Part shown: piece by piece, positions 35,496 to 48,696 of the stretch
Layout of the letters: every line of letters begins with the position of its first letter
Position numbering within the stretch: position 1 is the stretch's first letter
Notes under the pieces: model-generated
The model's input: the letters and a program-made list of their open reading frames with translations, nothing else
The model's database searches: none
Told to the model about the DNA's origin: nothing
Position numbers and translations under genes: made by a program
Assembly: GCA_029959085.1 (NCBI GenBank)
Contig: JARWIR010000022.1
Location: forward strand, 186,001 to 250,000
Length of the DNA: 64,000 bases
Reading direction: 5' to 3'
Source of the DNA: Nemophila menziesii
Lineage: Eukaryota > Streptophyta > Magnoliopsida > Boraginales > Hydrophyllaceae

Positions 35496-37725
35496 TTAAG
35501 ATTTTTCTCATTATAGGACCACATTCATTATTTACCTCTAATCATGTCAGTTTCAAATAGAACTCTAACCTAGCAGCGTTTAAGTATACACATAACATAC
35601 TAGCACCATTATCTATTATTTGTCTTCGTTCTCTTATCTCTCTCAATCTTCTTCTCTCTAATCTGGTTTTTTGTATCAAATCTTTTATGTTCACTATCAC
35701 TTCATTCATCTTTCATTCTTGTGTACTATTGTTGTTCTCCACTTCCCAAAATTACAACCTATTTTTAAACTAAGTTTAACTTGTATTTTAGATCGTTGGA
35801 CATTACATTTAAAAAAATAAAAACAAGGTACTATTATAATATTTAAAAAATTAATTGATTGGGTAATTTTACAATTTATTTTTTAATATTATTCATACTT
35901 GGTTGTAGAATAATATTAAGAAATTTAACTGTTTGATTAATTGAACAAAAAAAGAGGGCAAAACTTAGATTTGTTTAGGAAACATTACTTTTTGCATCTT
36001 TATATTTGTGAATATTAGTTGTACATTGTTAGCTTATATATATCTATGGATTTTTATTCATAAAATTGCTAAATACTTATTCAAATTTTTAACTGTAAAT
36101 AAGTTATATTTTATTTTTGTAAGAAATATTTTGGAAATCCTAATTTTGTACCTTCACAAGTTTATAGTGTTAAATAAATTTTTTCATTATTGTAGATAAA
36201 CACTTGGTGGAGCTTTGGAGATTATATCTCTGGTGAGTCTATAAACAATTGTTTAACATTAATCATGTCTAGTGAATTAAATATTTTAAAATCCATGATT
36301 TTTTTTCGAATTTACTGTATACTTTAAAATGTCATGTTTGTCCACTTATCTTTAGTTTAGCTGGGATTTTGCATTCTAGCATTAAGATCAACAAAACTTC
36401 AGTTTTATTATACCATAAATATTTTTATAAGTATCTTTCTAAGTAAAGTCTAATTATATGGGCTGGTTTTACCCAACTCTTAGATAAGGTAAATCAAGAA
36501 TAATATATATTGATTCCAGAAATTGATGGGGTAACGCTAGATAGGGTAAAACAATATTTACTTAGGGATTAATTCGGGTTAACCGTTGGATACATTCAAT
36601 TGCATTCGATTTCCTTAGTTTAATTTCAGAATATCCCTATTGATCAACATTGGCCAAATTTTTTTTACACTTGATAGAGTAAAAAAATTACTTAGAATCT
36701 AGAAAAGATGAAGTCATCATTCTTCTAATTCATCAATATTATCTACTATAAACGAATAAGATGAAAATAAAAATTCATAAACCAATACGAATGTTAAAAT
36801 TCGATACTTCGTGATTCATATACTTCAAAAAAAGATTACAATTCAAAGTATAAAGATTTATACATTACTTAACTTTCCCCAAAAACTATTAAAAAAAATT
36901 TCCTTTTACTTCATAAACCATAAAAAGCCTAGATTAATTAAGGTCTTGTTAGTCATCTCGGGTGCTCGGTCAACCTATTCAAACCTATATATTTCTTTTC
37001 ACACAAAATATGTTAAGTACATATGTTATTTAGAAGCTTTAGGAATTAGAAAACTAAGATTCATCATAGACCTTAAAGTTTTACTAATTTAGGGAGTGAA
37101 CTGCAAACATGTAGGGACTAAAATGCAAAGTGTTGTAGTTCTAGAGACTGAAATGTAAAGTTTAGTAGCTTCTGGAACTGAAATGCAAAATCTTAGTGGA
37201 TTGAACCCCAAGAAGTGTTACTTATTTTTTATATCATTACGGTTTAAATTATAAAATATCATTGATCTCTGATTAATTACATCCATTACCTCCTAAACTA
37301 TGAGAAGATTGAGAACTTACCCCCTGTTTAAAATGGTACTGGTTCCCCCATTATTAGTTTTCGTGACTCGTTTCCCCTGTTAACAGAAACCGTAAAAAAC
37401 CGCCGTTAGTTGGTCATGTGCCTGATTTTTTTAATTAAAAAAACAAATTTTCTGATTTAAAAAACATTACCTATTAATTAACAATAGTATATTTGGTAGT
37501 TCCTAATCACCTAAACTTTAAAAACACAAATTTAAAACAAAAATAATAAAGCATCATACACAAAATCATTCATTGGGAAAACTAGAAGAACCCTAATTTC
37601 AAAAATTCATGTTGCCCATTTTAGTAAACTCTTATGCCCATTAGAAAATCCAAGCTTGTGTAATTTGGACTTTGCCTCATTTAAACGAACCTTAAATTTT
37701 TATATAAGTCTTGTTTATTTTTCAA

Positions 37726-38383
37726 GAGGGAACAGTTCGTTGAGTCTACAAGTCTTGTTCATTTTTCAAACAATTTGTAAGCGTTCGAAAGACTCTTGAT
37801 TCTTTTCAAAGCCAGCGAAATTATTACAAACGTGACCTATTTCGCCACTTATATTGCAAAAAATTCCACCATCGCTAACTTGAGTGTTTCTAAGAGCGCC
37901 ACCAAAACCAATATTGTTTTGTGGAAATGGAACCATATTGGTAGTCGCGAATTGACGAGGACTAAAATTATCTAAGATTGTGTACCTAAATTTCCAAAAC
38001 TGTCTAAGGGGTGTTTGAAATTTGGTTGAGCATCATGGCATGGTTTTTTTTGGTGGTAACAAGAATTGTACCAGAGATGGGTCAAGATTATTAAATAGTG
38101 TAGCTGGTGATGGTGAAAAAGAAGCAGAATAATCGAATGCTCCTTGTAAAAGCAAATTGTTCTGATCAACCTTGTTGAAACTGGGTGAAAAAGTTATGCT
38201 TTGGTGCTCAAGCATGTCGTTATTGTTAGCAATAACATTGTTATTATTGTTGTTATTTTTCATGTACCAATCTACATCATTTGTTGTACATACAAATTTT
38301 TTAATGGTGTTTAAAATTATTAGATAAGAAAAGAGTTTGAAAGATCTCAAAAGACTAACTTGATCTAGAAATTTTATAGATCA
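37726..38383 (-). pseudogene. Gene fragment, U12 copy
   Basis: U6-like copy with the 105-codon open stretch at 38033-38350, one residue different from U6 (Leu for Pro). Confidence 0.5.
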
Positions 38384-38710
38384 CTCTCCATTATTGGCAA
38401 TAACTATAATTGTAAACATACATATACCTATTATAAGTCGTCCTTATTAAGAATTTAAGTTAGCAATGAATATCGTAATTGGCATTAGAATCACTGTATT
38501 CAAGTTTTTAATTTAAAATATAATTAATATTATATAATTTATTCTAGTAAAATATAAAAGAATTGTTATAATTATCTAATAAGATAAATATTGACAAAAT
38601 ACATTATCAAAACAAGAAAATAGAAATGAAATCAAAATGTACTATTTAGGTTTTTCTAATTTCTAAATTAATTACATTTATGTACCGCATAATCTTGGGG
38701 TTAGTCTTTC

Positions 38711-38800
38711 ATCCAATATTGGATGGTCCAATATATAAATACTGATAATTGGGCCATGCTTCATAATATAAATGGAATATTGGTCCATCCAATATTCTAT
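38711..38800. repeat. 90-bp inverted repeat, U12
   Basis: U3/U6 form. Confidence 0.8.
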
Positions 38801-41025
38801 TGAAGATTTTTCTCATTATTAGTACCACATTCATTATTTACCTCTAATCATGTTAGTTTCAAATAGAACTCTAACCTAGCGGCCTTTAAGTATACACATA
38901 ACATACTAGCACCATTACCTATTATTTGTCTTATTCTCTTATCTCTCTCAATCTTCTTCTCTCTAGTCTGGTTCTTCGTATCAAATCTTTTTTGTTCACT
39001 ATCACTTCATTCCTCTTTCATTCTTGTGTACTATTGTTGTTCTCCACTTCCCAACATTACAACCTATTTTAAACTAAGTGTAACTTGTATTTCAGATCGT
39101 TAGACTTTACATTTCAAAAAATAAAAACAAGGTACTTTTATAATATTTAAAAAATTAATTGATTGGGTAATTTTACAATATATTTTTTAATATTATTCAT
39201 ACTTGGTTGTAGAGTAATATTAAAAAATTTAACTGTTTGATCAATTGAACAAAAAAAGAGGGCAAACATTAGATTTGTTTAGGAAACATTACTTTTTGCA
39301 TCTTTATATTTGTGAATATTAGTTGCACATTGTTAGCTTATATATCTATGGATTTGTATTCATAAAATTGCTAAATACTTATTCAAATTTTTAACTGTAA
39401 ATAAGTTAGATTTTATTTTTATAACAATTATTTTGGAAATCCTAATTTTGTACCTTTACAAGTTTATAGTGTTAAATAAATTTTTTCATTATTGTAGATC
39501 AACTCTTGGTGGAGCTTTGGAGATTATATCTCTGGTAAGTCCATAAACAATTGATTAATAGTAATCATGTCTAGTGAATTACATATTTCTAAATCCATGA
39601 TTTTTTTTCGAATTTCCTGTATACTTTAAAATGTCATGTTTGTCCACTTAACTTTAGTTTAGCTGGGATTTTGCATTCTAGCATTGAGATCAAAAAAACT
39701 TTAGTTTTATTATATCATAAATATTTTTATTAGTATCTTTATAAGTAAAGTCTAATTATATGGGCTGGTTTTACCCAACTCTTTGAGAAGGTAAATCAAG
39801 AATAATATATATTGGTTCCAGAAATTGTTGGGGTAACTCTAGATAAAGTAAAAATATGTTTCCCCTTAGATTAATTCTGGTTAACCATTGGAGACCTTCA
39901 ATTGCATTCGATTTCCTTAGATTAACTTCGGATTATCCCTATTGATCAACATTGGCCAAATTTTTTTTACACATGATAGAGTAAAAAATTACTTAGAATC
40001 TAGAAAAGATGAAGTCATCATTCTTCTAATTCATCAATATTATCTACTATAAACGAATAAGATGAAATTAACAATTTATAAACCAATATGAATGTTAAAA
40101 TTCGATACTTCATGAATCATATACTTCAAAAAAACTTACAATTCAAAGTATAATGATTTATACATTCCTTAACTTTCCCCAAAAAATATTAAAAAAAATT
40201 TCCTTTTAATAAACCTTCAAAAGCCTAGATTAATTTGGGTCTTGTTAATCATCTTGGGTGCTCGGTCAACCTATTCAACCCTATATATTTCTTTTCACAC
40301 AAAATATGTTAAGTACATAAGTTATTTAGAAGCTTTAGGATTTAGAAAACTAAGATTCATCATAGACCTTAAAGTTTTACTAATTTAGGGAGTGAACTGC
40401 AAACTTGTTGGGACTAAAATTCAAAGTGTTGTAGTTTTAGAGACTGAAATGTAAAGTTTAGTAGCTTCTGGAACTAAAATGCAAAATCTTAGTGGATTGA
40501 ACCCCAAGAAGTTTTACTTATTTTTTATATCCTTACGGTTTAGATTATAAAATATCATTTATCTCCGATTAATTACATCCATTACCTCCTGAACTATGAG
40601 AAGATTGAGAACTTACCCCCCACTGTTTAAAATGGTATTAGTTAACCTCATTATTAGTTTTCGTGACTCGTTACCCCTGTTAACAGAAACCGTATAAAAC
40701 CGCCGTTAGTTGGTCATGTGCCTGATTTTTTTAATAAAAAAATAAATTTTTTTGATTTAATAAACATTTCCTATTAATTAACAATAGTATATTTGGTAGT
40801 TCCTAATCACCTAAACTTTAAAAACACAAATTTAAAACAAAAATAATAAAGCATCATACACAAAATCATTCATTGGGAAAACTAGAAGAACCCTAATTTC
40901 AAAAATTCATGTTGCCCATTCTAGTAAACTCTTATGCCCATTAGAAAATCCAAGCTTGTGTAATTTGGACTTTGCCTCATTTAAACGAACCTTAAATTTT
41001 TATATAAGTCTTGTTTATTTTTCAA

Positions 41026-41646
41026 GAGGGAACAGTTCATAGAGTCTACAAGTCTTGTTCATTCAAACAATTTGTAAGAGTTCGAAAGTCTCTTGATTCT
41101 TTCCAAAGCCAGAGAAAGTAGTACAAACTTGACCCATTTCCCACCTTATATTGCAAAAACTTCCACCATCGCTACCTTGAGTGTTTCTAAGAGCCCCACC
41201 AAAACCAACACTGTTTTTTGGAAATGGAACCATATTGGTAGTCTCAAATTGACGAGAACTAAAATTATCAGAGATTGTGTACCTAAATTTCCAAAACCGT
41301 CTAAAGGCGTGTTAGAAATTTAGTTGAGCATCATGGGCATGGTTTTTTTGGTGGTAAAAAGAATTTTACCAAAGATGGGTCAAGATTATTAAATAGTGTA
41401 GCTGGTGATGGTGAAAAAGAAGCAGAAGAATAGACCTTGTTGAAACTGAGTAAAAAAGTTATGCTTTGGTGCTCAAGCATGACGTTATTGTTAGCAATAA
41501 CATTGTTATTATTGTTGTTATTGTTCATGTACCAATCTTCATCATTTGTTGTACATACAAATTTGTTAATGGTGTTGAAAATTATTAGATAAGAAAGAGT
41601 TTGAAAGATCTCAAAAGAAGAGCATGATCTAGAAATTTTATAAATC
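41026..41646 (-). pseudogene. Gene fragment, U13 copy
   Basis: U7-like copy with the shortened FNKVYSSASF junction. Confidence 0.5.
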
Positions 41647-41974
41647 ACTCTCCATTATTGTCAATAACTATAATTGTAAACATAAATATACCTATTATAA
41701 GTCGTCCTTATTAAGAATTTAAGTTAGCAATGAATGTCGTAATTGGCATTAGAATCACTGTATTCAAGTTTTTAATTTAAAATATAATTAATATTATATA
41801 ATTTATTCTAGTAAAATATAAAAGAATTGTTATAATTATCTAATAAGATAAATATTGACAAAATACATTATCAAAACAAGAAAATAGAAATGAAATCAAA
41901 ATGTACTATTTAGGTTTTTCTAATTTCTAAATTAATTACATTTATGTACCGCATAATCTTGGGGTTAGTCTTTC

Positions 41975-42064
41975 ATCCAATATTGGATGGTCCAATATAT
42001 AAATACTGATAATTGGGCCATGCTTCATAATATAAATGGAATATTGGTCCATCCAATATTCTAT
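41975..42064. repeat. 90-bp inverted repeat, U13
   Basis: U12 form, 3264 bp from its partner. Confidence 0.8.
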
Positions 42065-44289
42065 TGAAGATTTTTCTCATTATTAGTACCACATTCATTA
42101 TTTACCTCTAATCATGTTAGTTTCAAATAGAACTCTAACCTAGCGGCCTTTAAGTATACACATAACATACTAGCACCATTACCTATTATTTGTCTTGTTC
42201 TCTTATCTCTCTCAATCTTCTTCTCTCTAGTCTGGTTCTTCGTATCAAATCTTTTTTGTTCACTATCACTTCATTCCTCTTTCATTCTTGTGTACTATTG
42301 TTGTTCTCCACTTCCCAACATTACAACCTATTTTAAACTAAGTGTAACTTGTATTTCAGATCGTTAGACTTTACATTTCAAAAAATAAAAACAAGGTACT
42401 TTTATAATATTTAAAAAATTAATTGATTGGGTAATTTTACAATATATTTTTTAATATTATTCATACTTGGTTGTAGAGTAATATTAAAAAATTTAACTGT
42501 TTGATCAATTGAACAAAAAAAGAGGGCAAACATTAGATTTGTTTAGGAAACATTACTTTTTGCATCTTTATATTTGTGAATATTAGTTGCACATTGTTAG
42601 CTTATATATCTATGGATTTGTATTCATAAAATTGCTAAATACTTATTCAAATTTTTAACTGTAAATAAGTTAGATTTTATTTTTATAACAATTATTTTGG
42701 AAATCCTAATTTTGTACCTTTACAAGTTTATAGTGTTAAATAAATTTTTTCATTATTGTAGATCAACTCTTGGTGGAGCTTTGGAGATTATATCTCTGGT
42801 AAGTCCATAAACAATTGATTAATAGTAATCATGTCTAGTGAATTAAATATTTCTAAATCCATGATTTTTTTTCGAATTTCCTGTATACTTTAAAATGTCA
42901 TGTTTGTCCACTTAACTTTAGTTTAGCTGGGATTTTGCATTCTAGCATTGAGATCAAAAAAACTTTAGTTTTATTATATCATAAATATTTTTATTAGTAT
43001 CTTTATAAGTAAAGTCTAATTATATGGGCTGGTTTTACCCAACTCTTTGAGAAGGTAAATCAAGAATAATATATATTGGTTCCAGAAATTGTTGGGGTAA
43101 CTCTAGATAAAGTAAAAATATGTTTCCCCTTAGATTAATTCTGGTTAACCATTGGATACCTTCAATTGCATTCGATTTCCTTAGATTAACTTCGGATTAT
43201 CCCTATTGATCAACATTGGCCAAATTTTTTTTACACATGATAGAGTAAAAAATTACTTAGAATCTAGAAAAGATGAAGTCATCATTCTTCTAATTCATCA
43301 ATATTATCTACTATAAACGAATAAGATGAAATTAACAATTTATAAACCAATATGAATGTTAAAATTCGATACTTCATGAATCATATACTTCAAAAAAACT
43401 TACAATTCAAAGTATAATGATTTATACATTCCTTAACTTTCCCCAAAAAATATTAAAAAAAATTTCCTTTTAATAAACCTTCAAAAGCCTAGATTAATTT
43501 GGGTCTTGTTAATCATCTTGGGTGCTCGGTCAACCTATTCAACCCTATATATTTCTTTTCACACAAAATATGTTAAGTACATAAGTTATTTAGAAGCTTT
43601 AGGATTTAGAAAACTAAGATTCATCATAGACCTTAAAGTTTTACTAATTTAGGGAGTGAACTGCAAACTTGTTGGGACTAAAATTCAAAGTGTTGTAGTT
43701 TTAGAGACTGAAATGTAAAGTTTAGTAGCTTCTGGAACTAAAATGCAAAATCTTAGTGGATTGAACCCCAAGAAGTTTTACTTATTTTTTATATCCTTAC
43801 GGTTTAGATTATAAAATATCATTTATCTCCGATTAATTACATCCATTACCTCCTGAACTATGAGAAGATTGAGAACTTACCCCCCACTGTTTAAAATGGT
43901 ATTGGTTAACCTCATTATTAGTTTTCGTGACTCGTTACCCCTGTTAACAGAAACCGTATAAAACCGCCGTTAGTTGGTCATGTGGCTGATTTTTTTAATA
44001 AAAAAATAAATTTTTTTGATTTAATAAACATTTCCTATTAATTAACAATAGTATATTTGGTAGTTCCTAATCACCTAAACTTTAAAAACACAAATTTAAA
44101 ACAAAAATAATAAAGCATCATACACAAAATCATTCATTGGGAAAACTAAAAGAACCCTAATTTCAAAAATTCATGTTGCCCATTCTAGTAAACTCTTATG
44201 CCCATTAGAAAATCCAAGCTTGTGTAATTTGGACTTTGCCTCATTTAAACGAACCTTAAATTTTTATATAAGTCTTGTTTATTTTTCAA

Positions 44290-44910
44290 GAGGGAACAGT
44301 TCATAGAGTCTACAAGTCTTGTTCATTCAAACAATTTGTAAGAGTTCGAAAGTCTCTTGATTCTTTCCAAAGCCAGCGAAAGTAGTACAAACTTGACCCA
44401 TTTCCCACCTTATATTGCAAAAACTTCCACCATCGCTACCTTGAGTGTTTCTAAGAGCCCCACCAAAACCAACACTGTTTTTTGGAAATGGAACCATATT
44501 GGTAGTCTCAAATTGACGAGAACTAAAATTATCAGAGATTGTGTACCTAAATTTCCAAAACCGTCTAAAGGGGTGTTAGAAATTTAGTTGAGCATCATGG
44601 GCATGGTTTTTTTGGTGGTAAAAAGAATTTTACCAAAGATGGGTCAAGATTATTAAATAGTGTAGCTGGTGATGGTGAAAAAGAAGCAGAAGAATAGACC
44701 TTGTTGAAACTGAGTAAAAAAGTTATGCTTTGGTGCTCAAGCATGACGTTATTGTTAGCAATAACATTGTTATTATTGTTGTTATTGTTCATGTACCAAT
44801 CTTCATCATTTGTTGTACATACAAATTTGTTAATGGTGTTGAAAATTATTAGATAAGAAAGAGTTTGAAAGATCTCAAAAGACGAGCATGATCTAGAAAT
44901 TTTATAAATC
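44290..44910 (-). pseudogene. Gene fragment, U14 copy
   Basis: Nearly identical to the U13 copy, 3264 bp away, in agreement with a recent one-unit duplication. Confidence 0.5.
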
Positions 44911-45236
44911 ACTCTCCATTATTGTCAATAACTATAATTGTAAACATAAATATACCTATTATAAGTCGTCCTTATTAAGAATTTAAGTTAGCAATGAATG
45001 TCGTAATTGGCATTAGAATCACTGTATGCAAGTTTTTAATTTAAAATATAATTAGTATTATACAATTTATTCTAGTCAAATAAAAAAGAATTGTTAATTA
45101 TCTAATAAGATAAATGTTGACAAAATAAATTATCAAAACAAGAAAATAGAATTGAAATCAAAATGTACTATTTAGGTTTTTCTAATTTCTAAATTAATTA
45201 CATTTATGTACAACATAATCTTGGGGTTAGTCTTTC

Positions 45237-45326
45237 ATCCAATATTGAATGGTCCAATATATAAATAGTTATAATTTGGCCATGCGTCATAATATAAATG
45301 GAATATTGGTCCATCCAATATTCGAT
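45237..45326. repeat. 90-bp inverted repeat, U14
   Basis: U7 form (ATTGAATGG arm, ATTTGGCC loop). Confidence 0.8.
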
Positions 45327-47551
45327 TGAAGATTTTTCTCATTATCAGGACCACATTCATTAAATACCTCTAATCATGTTAGTTTCAAATAGAACTCTAA
45401 CCTAGCCGTCTTCAAGTATACACATAACATACTAGCAACATCACCTATTATTTGTCTTTGTTCTCTTATCTCTCTCAATCTTCTTCTCTCTAATCTGGTT
45501 TTTCGTTTCAAATCATTTTTGTTCACTATCACTTCATTCATCTTTCATTCTTGTGTACTATTGTTGTTCTCCACTTCCCAAGATTACAGCCTATTTTTAA
45601 ACTAAGTGTAACTTTTATTTCAAATAGTTGGACATTACATATCAAAAAATAAAAACAAGGTACTTTTATGATATTTAAAAATTAATAGATTGGGGAAATT
45701 TACAATATATTTTTTTTATATTATTCATACTTGGTTGTAGAATAATATTAATAAATTTAACTGTTTGATTAATTGAACAAAAAAAGAGTGCAAAAATTAG
45801 ATTTGTTTAGAAAACATTACTTTTTGCATCTTTATATTTGTGAATATTAGTTGTACCTTGTTAGCTTATATATATCTATGGATTTTTATTCATAAAATTG
45901 CTAAATACTTATTCAAATTTTTAACTATAAATAAGTTAGATTTTATTTTTGTAACAAATATTTTGGAAATCCTAATTTTGTACCTTTACAAGTTTATAGT
46001 TATAAATAAATTTTTTCATTATTGTAGATAAACTCTTGGTGGAGCTTTGGAGATTATATCTTTGGTATGTCCATAAACAATTGTTTATAGTAATCATGTC
46101 TAGTCAATTAAATATTTCTAAATCCATAATTTTTTTTCGAATTTACTATATAGTTTAAAATGTCATGTTTGTCCACTTAACTTTAGTTTAGCTGGGATTT
46201 TGCATTCTAGCATTGAAATCAAAAAAACTTCTGTTTTATTATATCATAAATATTTTTATAAGAATCTTTATAAGTAAAGTCTAATTATATGTGCTGGTTT
46301 TACCCAACTCTTGGATAAGGTAAATCAAGAATAATATATATATCGGTTCCAGAGATTGCTGGGGTAACGCTAGATAGAGTAAAAAAATGTTTACCCTTGG
46401 ATTAATTTGGGGTAACCGTTGGATACCTTCAATTGCAATCCATTTCCTTAGTTTAACTTCGGATTATCCCTATTGATCAACATGGGCCAATTTCTATTTA
46501 CACATGATAGAGTAAAAAAATGACTTAGAATCCAGAAAAGATGAAGTCATCATTCTTCTAATTCATCAATATATTCAACTATAAACGAATAAGATTAAAT
46601 TAACAATTTATAAACCAATATGAATGTTAAAATTCGATACTTCATGAATCATATAGTTCAAAAAAATTTACAATTCAAAGTATAAAGATTTATACATTAC
46701 TTAACTTTCCCCAAAAACTATTGAAAAAAAATCCTTTTACTTCATAAACCTTCAAAAGCCTAGATTAATTAGGTTCTTGTTAGTCATCTCGGGTGCTCGG
46801 TCAACCTATTCAACCCTATATATTTCTTTTCACACAAAATATGTTAAGTACATAAGTTATTTAAAAGCTTTAGGATTTAGAAAACTAAGATTCATCATAG
46901 ACCTTAAAGTTTTACTAATTTAGGGAGTGAACAGCAAACTTGTAGATACTAAAATACAAAGTGTTGTAATTTTAGAGACTGAAATGTAAAGTTTAGTAGC
47001 TTCTGGAACTGAAATGCAAAATCTTAGTGGACTGAACCCCAAGAAGTATTACTTATATTTTAAATCATTACGGTCTAGATTATAAAATATCATTGATCTC
47101 CGATTAATTACATCCCTTATCTTTTGAACTATAAGAAGATTGAGAACTTACCCCCCCCACTGTTTAAAATGGTACTGGTTACCCCATTATTAGTTTTCGT
47201 GACTCGTTACCCCTGTTAACGGAAACCGTAAAAAACCGTCGTTAGTTGGTCATGTGCCTGAATTAAAAAAAAAAATTCTGATTTAATAAACACTACCTAT
47301 TAATTAACAATAGTATATTTGGTAGTTCCTAATCACCTAAACTTTAAAAACACAAATTTAAAACAAAAATAATAAAGCATCATACACAAAATCATTCATT
47401 GGGAAAACTAGAAGAACCCTAATTTCAAAAATTCATGTTGCCCATTTTAGTAAACTCTTATGCCCATTAGAAAATCCAAGCTTGTGTAATTTGGACTTTG
47501 CCTCATTTAAACGAACCTTAAATTTTTATATAAGTCTTGTTTATTTTTCAG

Positions 47552-47984
47552 GAGGGAACAGTTCATAGAGTCTACAAGTCTTGTTCATTTTTCAAACAAT
47601 TTGTAAGAGTTCGAAAGTCTCTTGATTCTTTTCAAAGCCAGAAAGTATTACAAACATGACCCATTTCGCCATTTATATTGCAAAAACTTCCACCATCGCT
47701 ACCTTGAGTGTTTCTAAGAGCGCCACCAAAACCAACAATGTTTTTTGGAAATGGAACCATATTGGTAGTCTCAAATTGACGAGAACTAAAATTATCAGAG
47801 ATTGTGTACCTAAATTGCCAAAACCGTCTAAAGGGGTGTTAGAAATTTAGTTGAGCATCATGGGCATGGTTTTTTTGGTGGTAAAAAGAATTGTACCAAA
47901 GATGGGTCAGGATTATTAAATAGTGTAGCTGGTGATGGTGAAAAAGAAGCAGAAGAATCGAATGCTCCTTGTAAAAGAAAATTG
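47552..47984 (-). pseudogene. Gene fragment, U15 copy (truncated)
   Basis: The tail remains but the Asn-rich part is gone, removed by the ATTGTT-flanked deletion. This is the converse of the U4/U9 truncation. Confidence 0.5.
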
Positions 47985-48653
47985 TTATAATTATCTAATA
48001 AGATAAATGTTGACAAAATACATTATCAAAACAAGAAAATAGAAATGAAATAAAAATGAACTATTTAGGTTTCTGTAATTTCTAAATTAATTACATTTAT
48101 GTACCACATAATCGATTGAAGATTTTTCTCATTATCAGGACCACATTCATTATTTACCTCTAATCATGTCAGTTTGAAATAGAACTCTAACCTAGCCGCC
48201 TTTATGTATACACATAACATACTAGCACCATTACCTATTATTTGTCTTCGTTCTCTTATCTCTCACAATCTTCTTCTCTCTAATCTGGTTTTTTGTATTA
48301 AATCTTTTTTGTTCACTATCACTTCATTCATCTTTCATTCTTGTGTACTATTGTTGTTCTCCACTTCCCAAAATTATAACCTATTTTTAAACTAAGTGTA
48401 ACTTGAATTTCAGATCGTTAGACATTAAATTTCAAAAAATAAAAACAAGGTACTTTTATAATATTTAAAAAATTAATTGATTGGGTAATTTTACAATTTA
48501 TTTTTTAATATTATTCATACTTGGTTGTAGAATTGCATTAAGAAATTTAACTGTTTGATTAATTGAACAATAAAAAAGGCAAAAATTAGATTTGTTTAGG
48601 AAACATTACTTTTTGCATCTTTATATTTGTGAATATTATTTGTACATTGTTAG

Positions 48654-48655
<2 letters not shown>

Positions 48656-48694
<39 letters not shown>
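48656..48694. repeat. TA microsatellite, U15
   Basis: About 19-20 TA repeats where other units have three to five. It is an expansion inside an AT-rich, probably intronic stretch. Confidence 0.95.

Positions 48695-48696
<2 letters not shown>

Larger units (their letters stand above)
34431..37709 (+). repeat. Array unit U11 (standard subtype)
   Basis: Unit of 3279 bp, counterpart of U5 at 19305 bp. Its first third matches U10 at 3288 bp, as expected if one unit length was duplicated across the U9/U10/U11 joint. Confidence 0.92.
37710..41009 (+). repeat. Array unit U12
   Basis: Unit of 3300 bp, counterpart of U6 at about 19303 bp. A 4-nt loss near 40208 (TTTTAATAAACC instead of TTTTACTTCATAAACC) is shared only with U13, marking the U12-U13 duplication as the later event. 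Confidence 0.92.
41010..44273 (+). repeat. Array unit U13 (chimeric unit)
   Basis: Unit of 3264 bp. Its start matches U7 and U14 (offset to U14 exactly 3264). From about 41760 it matches U12 (for example TATTCAAG, AAATATTGAC and the 4-nt loss near 43472). This is the product expected from tandem duplication of one unit length. Confidence 0.9.
44274..47535 (+). repeat. Array unit U14
   Basis: Unit of 3262 bp. Its first two thirds match U7. From about 46200 to the end it has variants I do not see elsewhere (for example CATGGGCCAATTTCT near 46481), consistent with an older lineage. Confidence 0.9.
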
